Assembly: GCF_032268605.1 (NCBI RefSeq) | Contig: NZ_CP130318.1 | Span: 4,159,913-4,223,912 of the forward strand | Source: Paenibacillus aurantius | GTDB lineage: Bacteria > Bacillota > Bacilli > Paenibacillales > NBRC-103111 | DNA: 64,000 nt | Direction of reading: 5' to 3' | Shown: one piece after another, positions 24,698 through 33,310 of the stretch | Layout of the letters: each line of letters begins with the position of its first letter | Position numbering within the stretch: the first letter of the stretch is position 1 | Notes under the pieces: generated by a model | What the model was told of the DNA's origin: nothing | Seen by the model: the letters and a program-made list of their open reading frames with translations, nothing else | Database searches by the model: none | Position numbers and translations under genes: made by a program

Positions 24698-25800
24698 ATA
24701 CGGAGCAGATCAGCCGTTTTGTGACCGATTACCTGGAAACGATGGGCTGCCGCATCCTGGAGCGGAGTCCCGCGCATCTCACCGTTAAGCTCTCTCCTGA
24801 GGCGGATAAGGACTTGACCGGCCGCTCCTATTATTGGAACTTCGTCGAGCGGACCGGAGCCCCTCCTGAGACGATGACCTTTACCTTCGTCTTCGACCAG
24901 GAAGCGTACAGCCCTCCGGCTCCTCCCTCGGGAGCGGCCGCCCACGGCAGGCCGGGTTCCGCTCCCGGCGCCCCGTTCGGCAGCCAGCCTGTTTCGGGGG
25001 GGACTTTCCTCCCCGCCGGCAGCCAGGGCCAGCACGGAGCCGTCTCCGGCTCCGTTACGGCTCCTTCTGCCCCATCGGGACAGGGGACGTCTCCCGGAGG
25101 GCAGGAAAGCATTCTCGGACGCTATTTTGGCATCAGCGGGGTATCCCCGACCGGTCTTGCCGGAAGAATTCCGACCGACAACGTCACCTTCGGAAGCCGC
25201 AGGCTCGACCAGATCATCGGGGCGGTTTCCCGAAAGGGCCGCTTCGTCCGTCTGTTTGAAGAGCACGCGGCACCGGCGGCCCCCCGGAGCTCAGGCCTCT
25301 CGACGGGATACACCACCTGGCTCGGAATCAATTACAAGGTCGAGCTCGCCTGCGACATGAAACGGGATGAGCTGCATTCCTTGGGCATCCATCTCGGAAC
25401 CGGGGAAATCGTCGAAGGCTTCCATGACCGGCTCTCCGCCCGGCCGCTTACCCCGCGCCTGCCTTCGAGCATTTTCGTAAAGCCCGCCAGGATGAGCGCC
25501 GAGCGTGCCGTGCAGCTCCTGGAGGCTTTTCTGGAGATCAAGCTGGGGCACTACGATCATTCCTGGGCGGATCATGCCCACCGTCGGTTGATGGAGGAGC
25601 TCGCGCGGATTGACGCTTACTACACGGAGCTGATCGGCCATTCGGAAGACGAGAAGAAGCCGGAGATCCAGGAGCAGTACGAAGCGAGACGGAGGGAAGC
25701 CGAATGGCAGTACCGGCCGCAAATCAACGTATCCGTCATTAACTGCGGGCTGTTTCACTTAAAAGGGGACGGTTTGACGCCAGCCGACGAAACTCGCTAA
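24694..25800 (+). CDS. yqhG: YqhG-like protein with low-complexity insert
   Basis: A 368-aa protein beginning with GTG overlapping the helicase stop. The N-terminal 70 residues (ISRFVTDYLETMGC, RSYYWNFVERTG, MTFTFVFDQE) and the part after about 140 (GRYFGISG, VTFGSRRLDQI, YTTWLGINYKVEL, long C-terminal helix) fit YqhG of Bacillus. Between them, residues about 72-138 form a Pro/Ala/Gly/Ser-rich low-complexity linker that looks like a lineage-specific insertion. The function is unknown; conserved coupling with the SNF2 ATPase suggests a partner subunit. Confidence 0.82.
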   Translation: MNTEQISRFVTDYLETMGCRILERSPAHLTVKLSPEADKDLTGRSYYWNFVERTGAPPETMTFTFVFDQEAYSPPAPPSGAAAHGRPGSAPGAPFGSQPVSGGTFLPAGSQGQHGAVSGSVTAPSAPSGQGTSPGGQESILGRYFGISGVSPTGLAGRIPTDNVTFGSRRLDQIIGAVSRKGRFVRLFEEHAAPAAPRSSGLSTGYTTWLGINYKVELACDMKRDELHSLGIHLGTGEIVEGFHDRLSARPLTPRLPSSIFVKPARMSAERAVQLLEAFLEIKLGHYDHSWADHAHRRLMEELARIDAYYTELIGHSEDEKKPEIQEQYEARRREAEWQYRPQINVSVINCGLFHLKGDGLTPADETR

Positions 25801-25918
25801 AAAGCCCTTCCGCTTCCGAAAGCAATTCGCTCCCCTGCCTCCCACAAAGAAACAAACTTTGCCTGTTCTAAAAGCTACAATGGGAGAATAACGTCTTACT
25901 TACTAACGAGGTGGATCT

Positions 25919-27325
25919 ATGATCAAAGCGATGACGACGGCTGCCGTCCTTCTCCTGGCCGGCATGAGCCTGCTAAGCGCTCCTTTAGGGACGTCACAAG
26001 GAAGCTTGGATCAGCGTGCCGCGGCGGAAGCAGGGACAGCTGCGGAGGTACACCCTTCCAGCCAGCCGATGAACGAAGCGGGTTCCCCATCCCCCGCAGG
26101 CTTGCCGGCCGCCGAACAAGCCCGTGAACCAGAGCCCGCCCAAGCGGCCCGGCAAGGAACCATAAAACCCGAGCAACCCTCGTCTTCTGCCGCCGCTCCT
26201 GCCGCTTCTCCGTCCCCGGAGGCGGCGAAGACACGTCAAGCAGCTGCTGAGCCGATAATAGCAGACGGCGACTCAGCCCTTTCCAGCGAGACTGCCGGAT
26301 CCCCGTCCAAAACGCCGGCGACTCCCGCTTCTCCAGGTGACTTGCCGTCGGCGGCCGATTCCGGCACCGGGGCTCCTCCGGCCGGCCCGGGTGCCGAGAC
26401 CGATGCTTCCGAGCCTGTGCAGGCCCCCGTTCCGGCAGCTCCTGCCGCCTCCGCTGCGAAGAATGGCGGAGCCGCCCCAGCCGTTCCGGTTCCCGGTACG
26501 GAGAAGCCTGCCGCCTCCACGAGCCTCCTTCCTCCCGCCCCGGCCGACTTTGACAAGCAGGTGGCGGAATGGATCCGCTCGCTTTCGGCGGAGCCCGGGT
26601 TCGAAGCTTGGCTCGGTGCCAAGTGGGAACGGGTTCCCTTGGGCCCCGGAACGCACAGCTGGCTGGTTACCGTCTTAGGCTCCGACGGAGAAGCCGGTTA
26701 TCTGGTCGTCCATGCGGCGGCGGACGGTTCCCTTGTTCTCGGGGAATACGGGACCGGCGACAAGCCCTTGTTCAGCATGCGAACGCTGTATCAGTCCATG
26801 ATGCAGCATGCCCTTCTACCTTCTTCCCTTACCTATGAGGAATTCGCAGGGAGCACCCGTTACCGCAAAGAAAGAATGTACCTGCTCGGCCCGGAAAGCT
26901 TCTGGAAGGTTACCTCCGGCAGCGAGATCTATTACTTCGACGCCAAATCGGGCGACCGCCTTCTGGACTTGACCAAGCTGAATCCGGGAGCCCGTCAGGC
27001 ACCGGAAGGAGGACTTGTCCAGTCCTCCCGCCCGGCACAAGTTACCGGCCGGCTGAGCCTGGAAGCCTTCGACCCGTTCCTCCTGGTCCGCTGGGTGAGC
27101 GGCCAGCCTCTTGCCGTCACGGATCCGGCTTCCTTGAAGAAGACGCTCACGGCCTCTTCTTCCATGACGTATAACGCGAAGCTTTTCAACAATCAGGCCC
27201 TTTATCCCTTTGCCGTCACCGGCTACCAGGAATGGTCGGACGCCACCTTATACGTGGCACTGGACCAGGAAGGCACGCGTTATCTTCCTCTTTCCGTACT
27301 CGTCACGCTGGGTAAATTCTATTAG
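25919..27325 (+). CDS. Secreted Pro/Ala-rich protein, unknown function
   Basis: A 468-aa exported protein. A signal peptide is visible (MIKAMTTAAVLLLAGMSLLSAPLG). Residues about 30-205 are almost pure Pro/Ala/Ser/Glu low-complexity sequence, likely a disordered spacer across the cell wall. Residues 205-468 look folded, with FDKQVAEWIRSL, a strand-rich segment and conserved-looking LLGPESFWKVTSGSEIYYFDA. I do not recognise the folded part. A GAGG ribosome binding site precedes the ATG. Long antisense open frames across the spacer are a GC artefact. Confidence 0.75.
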   Translation: MIKAMTTAAVLLLAGMSLLSAPLGTSQGSLDQRAAAEAGTAAEVHPSSQPMNEAGSPSPAGLPAAEQAREPEPAQAARQGTIKPEQPSSSAAAPAASPSPEAAKTRQAAAEPIIADGDSALSSETAGSPSKTPATPASPGDLPSAADSGTGAPPAGPGAETDASEPVQAPVPAAPAASAAKNGGAAPAVPVPGTEKPAASTSLLPPAPADFDKQVAEWIRSLSAEPGFEAWLGAKWERVPLGPGTHSWLVTVLGSDGEAGYLVVHAAADGSLVLGEYGTGDKPLFSMRTLYQSMMQHALLPSSLTYEEFAGSTRYRKERMYLLGPESFWKVTSGSEIYYFDAKSGDRLLDLTKLNPGARQAPEGGLVQSSRPAQVTGRLSLEAFDPFLLVRWVSGQPLAVTDPASLKKTLTASSSMTYNAKLFNNQALYPFAVTGYQEWSDATLYVALDQEGTRYLPLSVLVTLGKFY

Positions 27326-27370
27326 GCTCCTTCGAGAAGCCGCATCGCCCTCATCCTGCTCCATGCTCAT

Positions 27371-27428
27371 AGCCAAAGGAAAGACGCCGGCCCCCTACTC
27401 GCGGGACTCCGGCGTCTTTCCTTTGGCT
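27371..27428. terminator. 20-bp perfect hairpin overlapping yqzE 3' end
   Basis: Arms at 27371-27390 and 27409-27428 are perfect 20-base complements with an 18-base loop. The right arm encodes the last codons of yqzE (KAKGKTPE), and the hairpin would terminate both the secreted-protein transcript and yqzE. Confidence 0.75.
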
Positions 27429-27604
27429 TTCTTGGTATCCGCCCACATGGACAGCGCCATGGGCAGCATTCCGAACCAGCGAACGGTCCAGGGCTCCCGG
27501 GCGCGTTTCTCGAGACGGACCTGCTTTCGCTGCTCCTTGGGAGTTTCCATGTATTGAACGACACGCTGAGTAATGTATTTCACCAGTTCATCGCTTTTGG
27601 CCAT
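27395..27604 (-). CDS. yqzE: YqzE family protein
   Basis: A 69-aa protein matching the YqzE family of Bacillales: DELVKYITQRVVQYMETPKEQRKQ followed by a WTVRWFGMLPMALSMW segment that may be a short membrane-associated helix and a basic tail. In Bacillus subtilis it lies near the comG region; the function is not established. The coding 3' end forms one arm of the downstream terminator hairpin, so the last residues are constrained by RNA structure. AAGGAGG lies upstream of the start. Confidence 0.85.
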   Translation of the reverse strand: MAKSDELVKYITQRVVQYMETPKEQRKQVRLEKRAREPWTVRWFGMLPMALSMWADTKKAKGKTPESRE

Positions 27605-27799
27605 CCGCAGCCTCCTTCTTCCGATTCTTGAACAGGCGGCAATCGTTTCTTCTACCAGCTTGCCCCCTTTTCTCTCCCCTTAACCTCCAAAGCTTGCATT
27701 CACCAAGAACGGTTTCCTTTAGATTCGCAGGCAAAAAAAGGACCGCCTCCCCGGCCCTGATGGGACCGGAGGGACAGCCCCTGCCAGCTTGTAGTTTTT

Positions 27800-29512
27800 T
27801 TAGATTTTCTCTGGTGTCTCCAGTCCAATCAGCTTCAGGCCGTTACGCAGCGTGATCTGGACCGCCTTGACGAGAGCGAGACGGGCGCCCCGAAGCGCTT
27901 GATCGTCAACGAGTATCGGGCACTCGTGGTAGAACCGGTTGAACGCCTGCGCCACGTCGACCAGATACCGGCTGACGATGGACGGCTCCAGCTTGTCGGC
28001 CGCCTGTCCGACTTTCTCGCCGAACAGGTAGAGCTCCCGCGCCACTCCAAGGGCAGCCGAGTCCAGCAGCAAGGAGGCATCGAAGCCTTTCGCGGGGAGC
28101 TCTATGCTGTCCGAGCCGTTTGCCTTGCGGAGGACGCTGCAGGCTCTGGCGTGCGTGTATTGCACATAAGGCCCGGTTTCCCCGTCGAAATTAAGAGCTT
28201 CCTCCCAGGAGAACACGATGTCCTTGATCCGGTTGCTGCTCAAGTCATTGAATACGATGGCCCCTACCCCAACCTGCCTCGCGACTTCGTCCTTGTTCTC
28301 CATAGCGGGGTTCTTCTGTTCGATAATCTCTCTTGTCTTGGCAATGGCCTGGCTCAGCAAATCCTCGAGCTTGACGACATTGCCTTTACGGGTGGAAAGG
28401 CTCGCACCTTCCAGGCTGACCTGGCCGAACGGCACGTGAACGAGATCCTTCGCCCATTCGTAGCCCATCAGTTCCATGATTTTGAACAGCTGCTGGAAAT
28501 GTAGATTCTGAGCGTAGCTCGTCACGTAGATGGCTTTCTCGAAGTTATAGGTCTCTTTCCGGTAGACCGCCGCCGCCGCGTCACGGGTGTGATAAAGCGA
28601 GCTTCCGTCCTTCTTGAGCATAAGGGCCGGAGGCATGTTATAGTCGTCCAGCCGCACGAGTTGGGAACCCTGGTCCTCGACGAGCAGGTTTTTGTCCTTG
28701 AGTTCCCGGATAACCGGTTCCATTTTGTCAATGTAGAAGCTTTCGCCGGCATAGGAATCGAAGCTTACCCCGAGCAGATCGTAGATTTTGCTGAATTCCT
28801 TCAAGCTGATTTCCACGAACCATTTCCATAAACGATGCGCTTCTTCGTCCCCTTTTTCCAGCCGGGTGAACCAGCCGCGTGCCTCGTCCTCCAGCTCGGG
28901 AGCGGAATCGGCCTCGTCATGGAATTTGACATACAGGCGGAGAAGCTCCTCGATGCCTTCCTCCTCGACCGCTTTCTCGCTGCCCCATTTCTGATAGGCG
29001 ACGATGAGCTTGCCGAACTGGGTACCCCAGTCCCCCAGGTGGTTGATCCTTACCACGTCAAAGCCCCGGAAGCGGAGAATGTGGTAAAGGGCGTTCCCGA
29101 TCATCGTGGAACGAAGATGGCCGATATGAAACGGCTTGGCAATGTTGGGAGACGAGAAATCGATGACGATCGTCTTCCCGCTGCCGTCCGAGGAAGAACC
29201 GTAAGAAGCCCCGGATTCCAAAACCTCCGAAATGATATTCTCCGCATAGCGCTTCTTGTCCAGATAAACGTTCAAATAGCCCGAAACGGATTCGACCCTC
29301 TCCACCGATTCGTGGGAGACTTTCTCCTTCAGGCTGTCCGCGATGGCTTGGGGGGACTGCCGCAAAGTCTTGCTAAGCTTGAAGCAGGGAAGCGAGAGGT
29401 CCCCCATCTCGGGGTTGGGAGGGTATTCGAGAAGGCCGAGTACGGCTTCTTCGTCCAAGCCCTGCAGGTGAGGGGCCAACGCTCCGGCTATCAGCTTTTT
29501 GTAGTCGATCAT
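27800..29512 (-). CDS. argS: Arginyl-tRNA synthetase
   Basis: A 570-aa class I aminoacyl-tRNA synthetase that charges tRNA-Arg. It shows the N-terminal Arg-tRNA D-loop recognition domain (residues 1-105), the HIGH motif as FHIGHLRSTMIGN after SPNIAKP, and a KMSK equivalent in LSTRKGNVVKLEDLL, then the C-terminal anticodon-binding helical domain ending in LLKLIG-type tail. Full length for the short Bacillus-type ArgRS. AAGGAAG precedes the ATG. It is located 75 bases downstream of tRNA-Leu on the same strand, separated by a terminator. Confidence 0.97.
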   Translation of the reverse strand: MIDYKKLIAGALAPHLQGLDEEAVLGLLEYPPNPEMGDLSLPCFKLSKTLRQSPQAIADSLKEKVSHESVERVESVSGYLNVYLDKKRYAENIISEVLESGASYGSSSDGSGKTIVIDFSSPNIAKPFHIGHLRSTMIGNALYHILRFRGFDVVRINHLGDWGTQFGKLIVAYQKWGSEKAVEEEGIEELLRLYVKFHDEADSAPELEDEARGWFTRLEKGDEEAHRLWKWFVEISLKEFSKIYDLLGVSFDSYAGESFYIDKMEPVIRELKDKNLLVEDQGSQLVRLDDYNMPPALMLKKDGSSLYHTRDAAAAVYRKETYNFEKAIYVTSYAQNLHFQQLFKIMELMGYEWAKDLVHVPFGQVSLEGASLSTRKGNVVKLEDLLSQAIAKTREIIEQKNPAMENKDEVARQVGVGAIVFNDLSSNRIKDIVFSWEEALNFDGETGPYVQYTHARACSVLRKANGSDSIELPAKGFDASLLLDSAALGVARELYLFGEKVGQAADKLEPSIVSRYLVDVAQAFNRFYHECPILVDDQALRGARLALVKAVQITLRNGLKLIGLETPEKI

Positions 29513-29552
29513 TACGGTCTTCCTTTCGGCTTATAGAGTCAGTATACAACAA

Positions 29553-29572
29553 AGCACCCCGGTTGGGGTGCT
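29553..29572 (-). terminator. Terminator after tRNA-Leu
   Basis: Perfect AGCACCCC / GGGGTGCT stem with GGTT loop between the tRNA-Leu and argS. The T tract on the minus side is short, so its strength is uncertain. Confidence 0.6.
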
Positions 29573-29586
29573 CTAGGTTTATGTAG

Positions 29587-29674
<88 letters not shown>

Positions 29675-29884
29675 TTAATGTCCTGAGTTCCATGCCGTTT
29701 AGCAAGCACTTCATCAGCGGACAAAAAATAATATACCACGTCCCCTACGGGAATGTCAAACGCCAAAAATAACTTTTTCGGTGGAAGGAATAATTTGGGG
29801 GCGGGAGTCATATCATTGCGCTTGCCAAATGTCAATAACTGTTATACAATGGGAATAGAACATACGAACGGAGGTTCGCATACC

Positions 29885-30268
29885 ATGGCCATGAACGCGA
29901 TTGATCTGCGCAAGCCGCCCCAGCCGACCGAATCCGAAGCCGCTCTCGTCCGCAAGTACGTCCTGCTGCCTGTTCTGCTCACCATGCTTCAGAGGGATAT
30001 CGATGCCGTTACCCGTTCCGCTCTGAAGGTGAGCCTGCCTTATATCGTCATTATGCAGAGGATGATGGATACGGTCCGGGAAGATCTTTCGCGCGTCCGT
30101 TCGGGACTCGGGAAGGCCGGGATCCGGATCTACACCGAGGAAAAGAATGCCAAGGGTATCCAATGCAAGTATGTATGCCGCGGCTACCACGAATCCTTCA
30201 CGATGTCGCGAGATTCGGTCAAGGCCGAAGTAAGCCTGCTTGCCGGCCAGTATGTGGATGCCCGTTAA
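29885..30268 (+). CDS. YhjD-like conserved protein
   Basis: A 127-aa helical soluble protein resembling Bacillus YhjD: ALVRKYVLLPVLLTMLQRDIDAV, LPYIVIMQRMMDTVREDLS, then a strand-turn region IRIYTEEKNAKGIQCKYVCRGY. Function unknown. I start at ATG 29885 behind GGAGG; the frame is open 44 codons upstream, but that part is the promoter region and composition does not look coding. Divergent from tRNA-Leu. Confidence 0.75.
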   Translation: MAMNAIDLRKPPQPTESEAALVRKYVLLPVLLTMLQRDIDAVTRSALKVSLPYIVIMQRMMDTVREDLSRVRSGLGKAGIRIYTEEKNAKGIQCKYVCRGYHESFTMSRDSVKAEVSLLAGQYVDAR

Positions 30269-30403
30269 ACCGGCCAGCCGTTAACGATGGATGGATAGAT
30301 GGATAGATTCCCGCCTCCCGGGCAACAATTGTTTCGAATCGGCCGGATTGAGTTACATGTTTAGTAAGCACGGCTACGAACTAACCCAGGAGGCGATCTT
30401 ATT

Positions 30404-30658
30404 ATGGTATACATCGAAAGCAGAGTCATCGACGAACGTCATTTCCTGAACCTCCTCAAGACGGACGATGGCCATGTCATCGGCAAGCTGATCCGCATCC
30501 ATCCCACAGGGGAATCCGCAGAGGGAGTTCATCAAGCGACCGGAACCTACACCGAATATATCACCTCGGTGTGCAGCTCCTCCGGCGAAGCGGAAATGGA
30601 GGTTCATGCGATCCTCGTAAGAATCGGCGCCAAGCCGGGATCTTTCGACGAAGAGTAA
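30404..30658 (+). CDS. Small conserved-looking protein, unknown
   Basis: An 84-aa soluble protein (MVYIESRVIDERHFLNLLK start) with strand-rich pattern and an acidic C-terminus. I do not recognise it. It has a strong ribosome binding site (AGGAGG) and is followed at once by a good terminator, so it is a real single-gene unit. No motif to assign a role. Confidence 0.65.
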   Translation: MVYIESRVIDERHFLNLLKTDDGHVIGKLIRIHPTGESAEGVHQATGTYTEYITSVCSSSGEAEMEVHAILVRIGAKPGSFDEE

Positions 30659-30664
30659 GACAAG

Positions 30665-30692
30665 GAGACGACCCTGTTGTCGTCTCTTTTTT
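30665..30692 (+). terminator. Rho-independent terminator
   Basis: GAGACGAC (30665-30672) pairs with GTCGTCTC (30679-30686), followed by a T run. It ends the 30404-30658 gene ahead of the convergent cbiZ. Confidence 0.9.
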
Positions 30693-30697
30693 CTTTT

Positions 30698-31426
30698 TCA
30701 GCTGCGAAATCCGGAACCCGCTCTCTCTTCTATATAACGGAGGTAGTGCAGCGCGGAGGCCTTAGTCGCTTCATACACCGTTCGTCCGATTAGGTAGCCG
30801 AGCCTTGTGGCAGTTCCCGCGTAGGACAGTTTGCGGCCTCCCCCGGTGGCGGCGATGAGCACCGCATCGGTCGTCGTGCCGGTTGCCCCCTCGCCGCTCT
30901 CCAGGCGGATATTCAAGTCTTGAAGGACGGCCGCCTTGGCTTCCGTTGCGGTGATCACCGCATTGACCATGGCCGCCTCGGTCGGCTGGCCGTCCAGCAG
31001 CACGATGATGTTAATCGTCCCTGGGAATAAGTTATCCTCCAGCTGGGGTAACCCGGCTCTCGCCTTGTTGCTCAGGCCAACCGTCACCCATGTCCTCACT
31101 TCGAGCCTATCCGCCCTGCCTCCTTCTTCCACCTGCAGACTCGCGGAAGCGTAGCCTCCATCTTGGACGCGGGCCGCCGTCAGGAGACCCGCCGTCCGAT
31201 CCGGCTCGTATCCATTCCGCGTCAGGAAGCATTCCATTTCGGCACCGGGGTCGTCGCACGAGTAGCTTTTGTCTACTTGCCGGTTCACCAGCCCCGTTCG
31301 CCAGCCGAAGCCTCCGCCCCATAGGGAAGAATTCAATACATAGAGAGGCTCCGGCGAAGTAACCTCCAGCCAGCTCTCGCCTCCCTTCTCTACAATTCGG
31401 CTTCCTATTCCGCAGAGGCCGCTCAT
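30698..31426 (-). CDS. cbiZ: Adenosylcobinamide amidohydrolase CbiZ
   Basis: About 242 aa. CbiZ cleaves the aminopropanol arm of adenosylcobinamide to give adenosylcobyric acid, letting the cell salvage incomplete corrinoids. Family segments: SSLWGGGFGWRTGLVNRQVDKSY, GLLTAARVQDGGYA, WVTVGLSNKARAG, PGTINIIVLLDG and AATEAKAAVLQD-like region (TATEAKAAVLQDLNI). The ATG at 31426 overlaps the upstream TGA as ATGA, so it is coupled with the 66-aa gene. The salvaged B12 could serve the AdoCbl-dependent NrdJ encoded 10 kb away. Confidence 0.88.
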   Translation of the reverse strand: MSGLCGIGSRIVEKGGESWLEVTSPEPLYVLNSSLWGGGFGWRTGLVNRQVDKSYSCDDPGAEMECFLTRNGYEPDRTAGLLTAARVQDGGYASASLQVEEGGRADRLEVRTWVTVGLSNKARAGLPQLEDNLFPGTINIIVLLDGQPTEAAMVNAVITATEAKAAVLQDLNIRLESGEGATGTTTDAVLIAATGGGRKLSYAGTATRLGYLIGRTVYEATKASALHYLRYIEERAGSGFRS

Positions 31427-31623
31427 CGTTCCTGCTCCCACGGCTTATACGTATACGCTCTGTCGAGCTTAAGCACCCGGCGGTTCTGCTTGCGGATGAG
31501 CACGTGCCGGTCATCCCAAGCCAGAACGATTCCTTTTACATCGTTGGCAACGTCTGCGTCCCGGATCACCCGGAGCTTGGTTCCGGCCTGCCGGTACTCG
31601 TCTAGCTGATCATCGGTAATCAT
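31423..31623 (-). CDS. Small SH3-barrel-like protein, unknown
   Basis: A 66-aa protein with alternating strands (KLRVIRDADVANDVKGIVLAW, HVLIRKQNRRVLKLDRAYTY), a pattern like a small beta-barrel or Sm/SH3 fold, which is inference only. It has AAGGAGGG ahead of the ATG and its TGA overlaps the cbiZ start. No known role for such a partner in cobinamide salvage comes to mind. Confidence 0.65.
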   Translation of the reverse strand: MITDDQLDEYRQAGTKLRVIRDADVANDVKGIVLAWDDRHVLIRKQNRRVLKLDRAYTYKPWEQER

Positions 31624-31727
31624 GGTCCATCCCTCCTTGCTTTCCTACATAGTTTAAGCGATTGCCGGGAAATCTACAAAAAGTTGGACATCGGATTTCC
31701 ATTCCCTACCCGTAAGGAGAGATCGCT

Positions 31728-32051
31728 GTGGATAAGCGCACCTATTATGTGGCCGTCGGTCCGGGAGACATTATCGCGGACAAAGGCACCATGGAATACA
31801 ACTTCGAGATTGAAGCGACGGACGACGAGCTAGATAAGCTGCAGGAGCTGTTCGAGGATACGGATGAAGCGGAAACCCGCAATGCCCATTGGGCGATGCT
31901 CCCCTTCAGTGACAAAGGCCATGACGAGCAGAACGACCTGTATGACCACAACCTGAAGGAACTGTACCGGATGCTTTACGAGCTGGGCACCCCCGAAACC
32001 AAGGCTCACATCGAGAGCATGAAGATCCTGGACTCGTTTAACGGAACCTGA
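31728..32051 (+). CDS. Conserved hypothetical acidic protein
   Basis: A 107-aa acidic cytosolic protein with GTG start behind AAGGAG. It contains TYYVAVGPGDIIADKG, a helix ATDDELDKLQELFEDTDEAE and HWAMLPFSDKGHDEQND. I have an impression of a family conserved in Bacillales, sometimes loosely labelled hydrolase, but no catalytic residues can be pointed to. Stand-alone gene. Confidence 0.65.
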   Translation: MDKRTYYVAVGPGDIIADKGTMEYNFEIEATDDELDKLQELFEDTDEAETRNAHWAMLPFSDKGHDEQNDLYDHNLKELYRMLYELGTPETKAHIESMKILDSFNGT

Positions 32052-32060
32052 GCTTTTCAT

Positions 32061-32092
32061 AAAAAAGACCCGGCCGCAAGCGGCTGGGTCTT
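32061..32092. terminator. Terminator between convergent genes
   Basis: Stem AAGACCCGGCCGC / GCGGCTGGGTCTT with an A run at 32061-32066; it gives a clear U tract only for the minus-strand gene at 32127-32453, but sits between both stops. Confidence 0.8.
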
Positions 32093-32126
32093 GTGCATAT
32101 GCTAAAGGAAACTCCTCGTTAAATGG

Positions 32127-32453
32127 TCAGCTGACATGTTCCTTGGAATCGTTCGTTTCGTACCAGCAGTCCAATACGGTGCTGGACATGACCCGCTTCG
32201 AAATGTATTCGATCTGAGGTTGGGTGAACTGAGGATGCCAATCCACCTCGAGCTCTTGGCACAGCTTTACGATTGTAAGCAGCTCGGACCAGGCGACATA
32301 ACGCTTATACCAGAAAAACTGGGGATGTTCTATCATATAAGGATACAGATCGTCGAAATCCGTATGCTTGCAGTCCAAGGCGCGCTCGAAATGGGTTTTG
32401 GCATCGGCGAGTTTGGTCATTAGGAAATCAACAGGAATATTCTCGGTCCCCAT
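32127..32453 (-). CDS. Hypothetical protein, helical, 108 aa
   Basis: A 108-aa soluble, aromatic-rich helical protein (DDLYPYMIEHPQFFWYKRYVAWSELL). Strong GAGGAGG upstream of the ATG and a terminator downstream make it a real gene. I do not recognise the family and see no motif. Confidence 0.65.
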   Translation of the reverse strand: MGTENIPVDFLMTKLADAKTHFERALDCKHTDFDDLYPYMIEHPQFFWYKRYVAWSELLTIVKLCQELEVDWHPQFTQPQIEYISKRVMSSTVLDCWYETNDSKEHVS

Positions 32454-32523
32454 AGGGTGTGCCTCCTCTCTCTAAAGCCTTACCTCAATTATAAGCCAAA
32501 TTCCTTTTCCAGGGAAGCAGGAA

Positions 32524-33096
32524 TTATTCCTCCAGCTCGATTCGGCCGGGCTGCAGCCGTCCGATCCGGACGAGGGAATCCACCCGGATGCCGAGGTCGC
32601 GAATCGTCTGGGCCCCCTGCTGGAAGCTTTTTTCAACAGCGATCCCGAATCCGGCCAACTCGGCCCCCGATCTTTCAATAATGCGAATAATGCCTCTTGC
32701 GGCATCCCCGTTCGCAATGATATCATCTATGATCAGCACCCGGTCTTGAGGGGTAAGAAACTGCTTGGACACCATGATGTCGGTGACAATCCCTTTCGTA
32801 AACGAGGGCACCCTTTCGCAGTAGGAATCGTTGTCGGTGGTCAGCGTTTTTTTGCGCCGGGCGAACACGAGAGGAACCTTAAGTACATAGGCGGTCGCAA
32901 AGGCAACCGAGATACCGGAGGATTCGATTGTGACCACTTTCGTAATGCCTTCATTCTCGAAGCGCTTGGCGAATTCTTTTCCCATTTCCATGATCAGTTC
33001 CGGATCCACCTGATGGTTCAGGATGGCATCAAGCTTAAGCACTTCGTTCGAAAGAACAATTCCTTCCTGCAGGATCCGCTGTTTTAACATATCCAT
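32524..33096 (-). CDS. xpt: Xanthine phosphoribosyltransferase
   Basis: About 190 aa. It converts xanthine and PRPP to XMP in purine salvage. The PRPP loop is [17 protein letters not shown] and the flexible loop contains [12 protein letters not shown]; the N-terminus [29 protein letters not shown]-like is typical of Xpt. GGAGG is 12 bases before the chosen ATG. No guanine riboswitch fold could be made out in the leader, unlike Bacillus subtilis xpt-pbuX, and no pbuX follows. Confidence 0.92.
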   Translation of the reverse strand: [190 protein letters not shown]

Positions 33097-33310
33097 CGAC
33101 CGGATCAACCTCCAAAGCTTTAGTCAAACCAACGGTTTGCTCGGTTCATTGTGTAATATCATAGCAGAGAACGGGGTTAAGGAAAAGATAAGGTAAAAAT
33201 TCATCAAATGTTGAAACTTTTAGGCGCTCCAAATGGTCTATAATAATACGAGAGGAAACGTTCCCGGGGAAGGGTCCCTCTTCCTGTGCGGGAACGGAAA
33301 GGAAGCCAAG

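Noticed and set aside
33110-33240. Guanine riboswitch ahead of xpt
   Set aside because: The leader lacks the conserved loop and junction sequences of the purine aptamer; only promoter-like AT stretches are seen.
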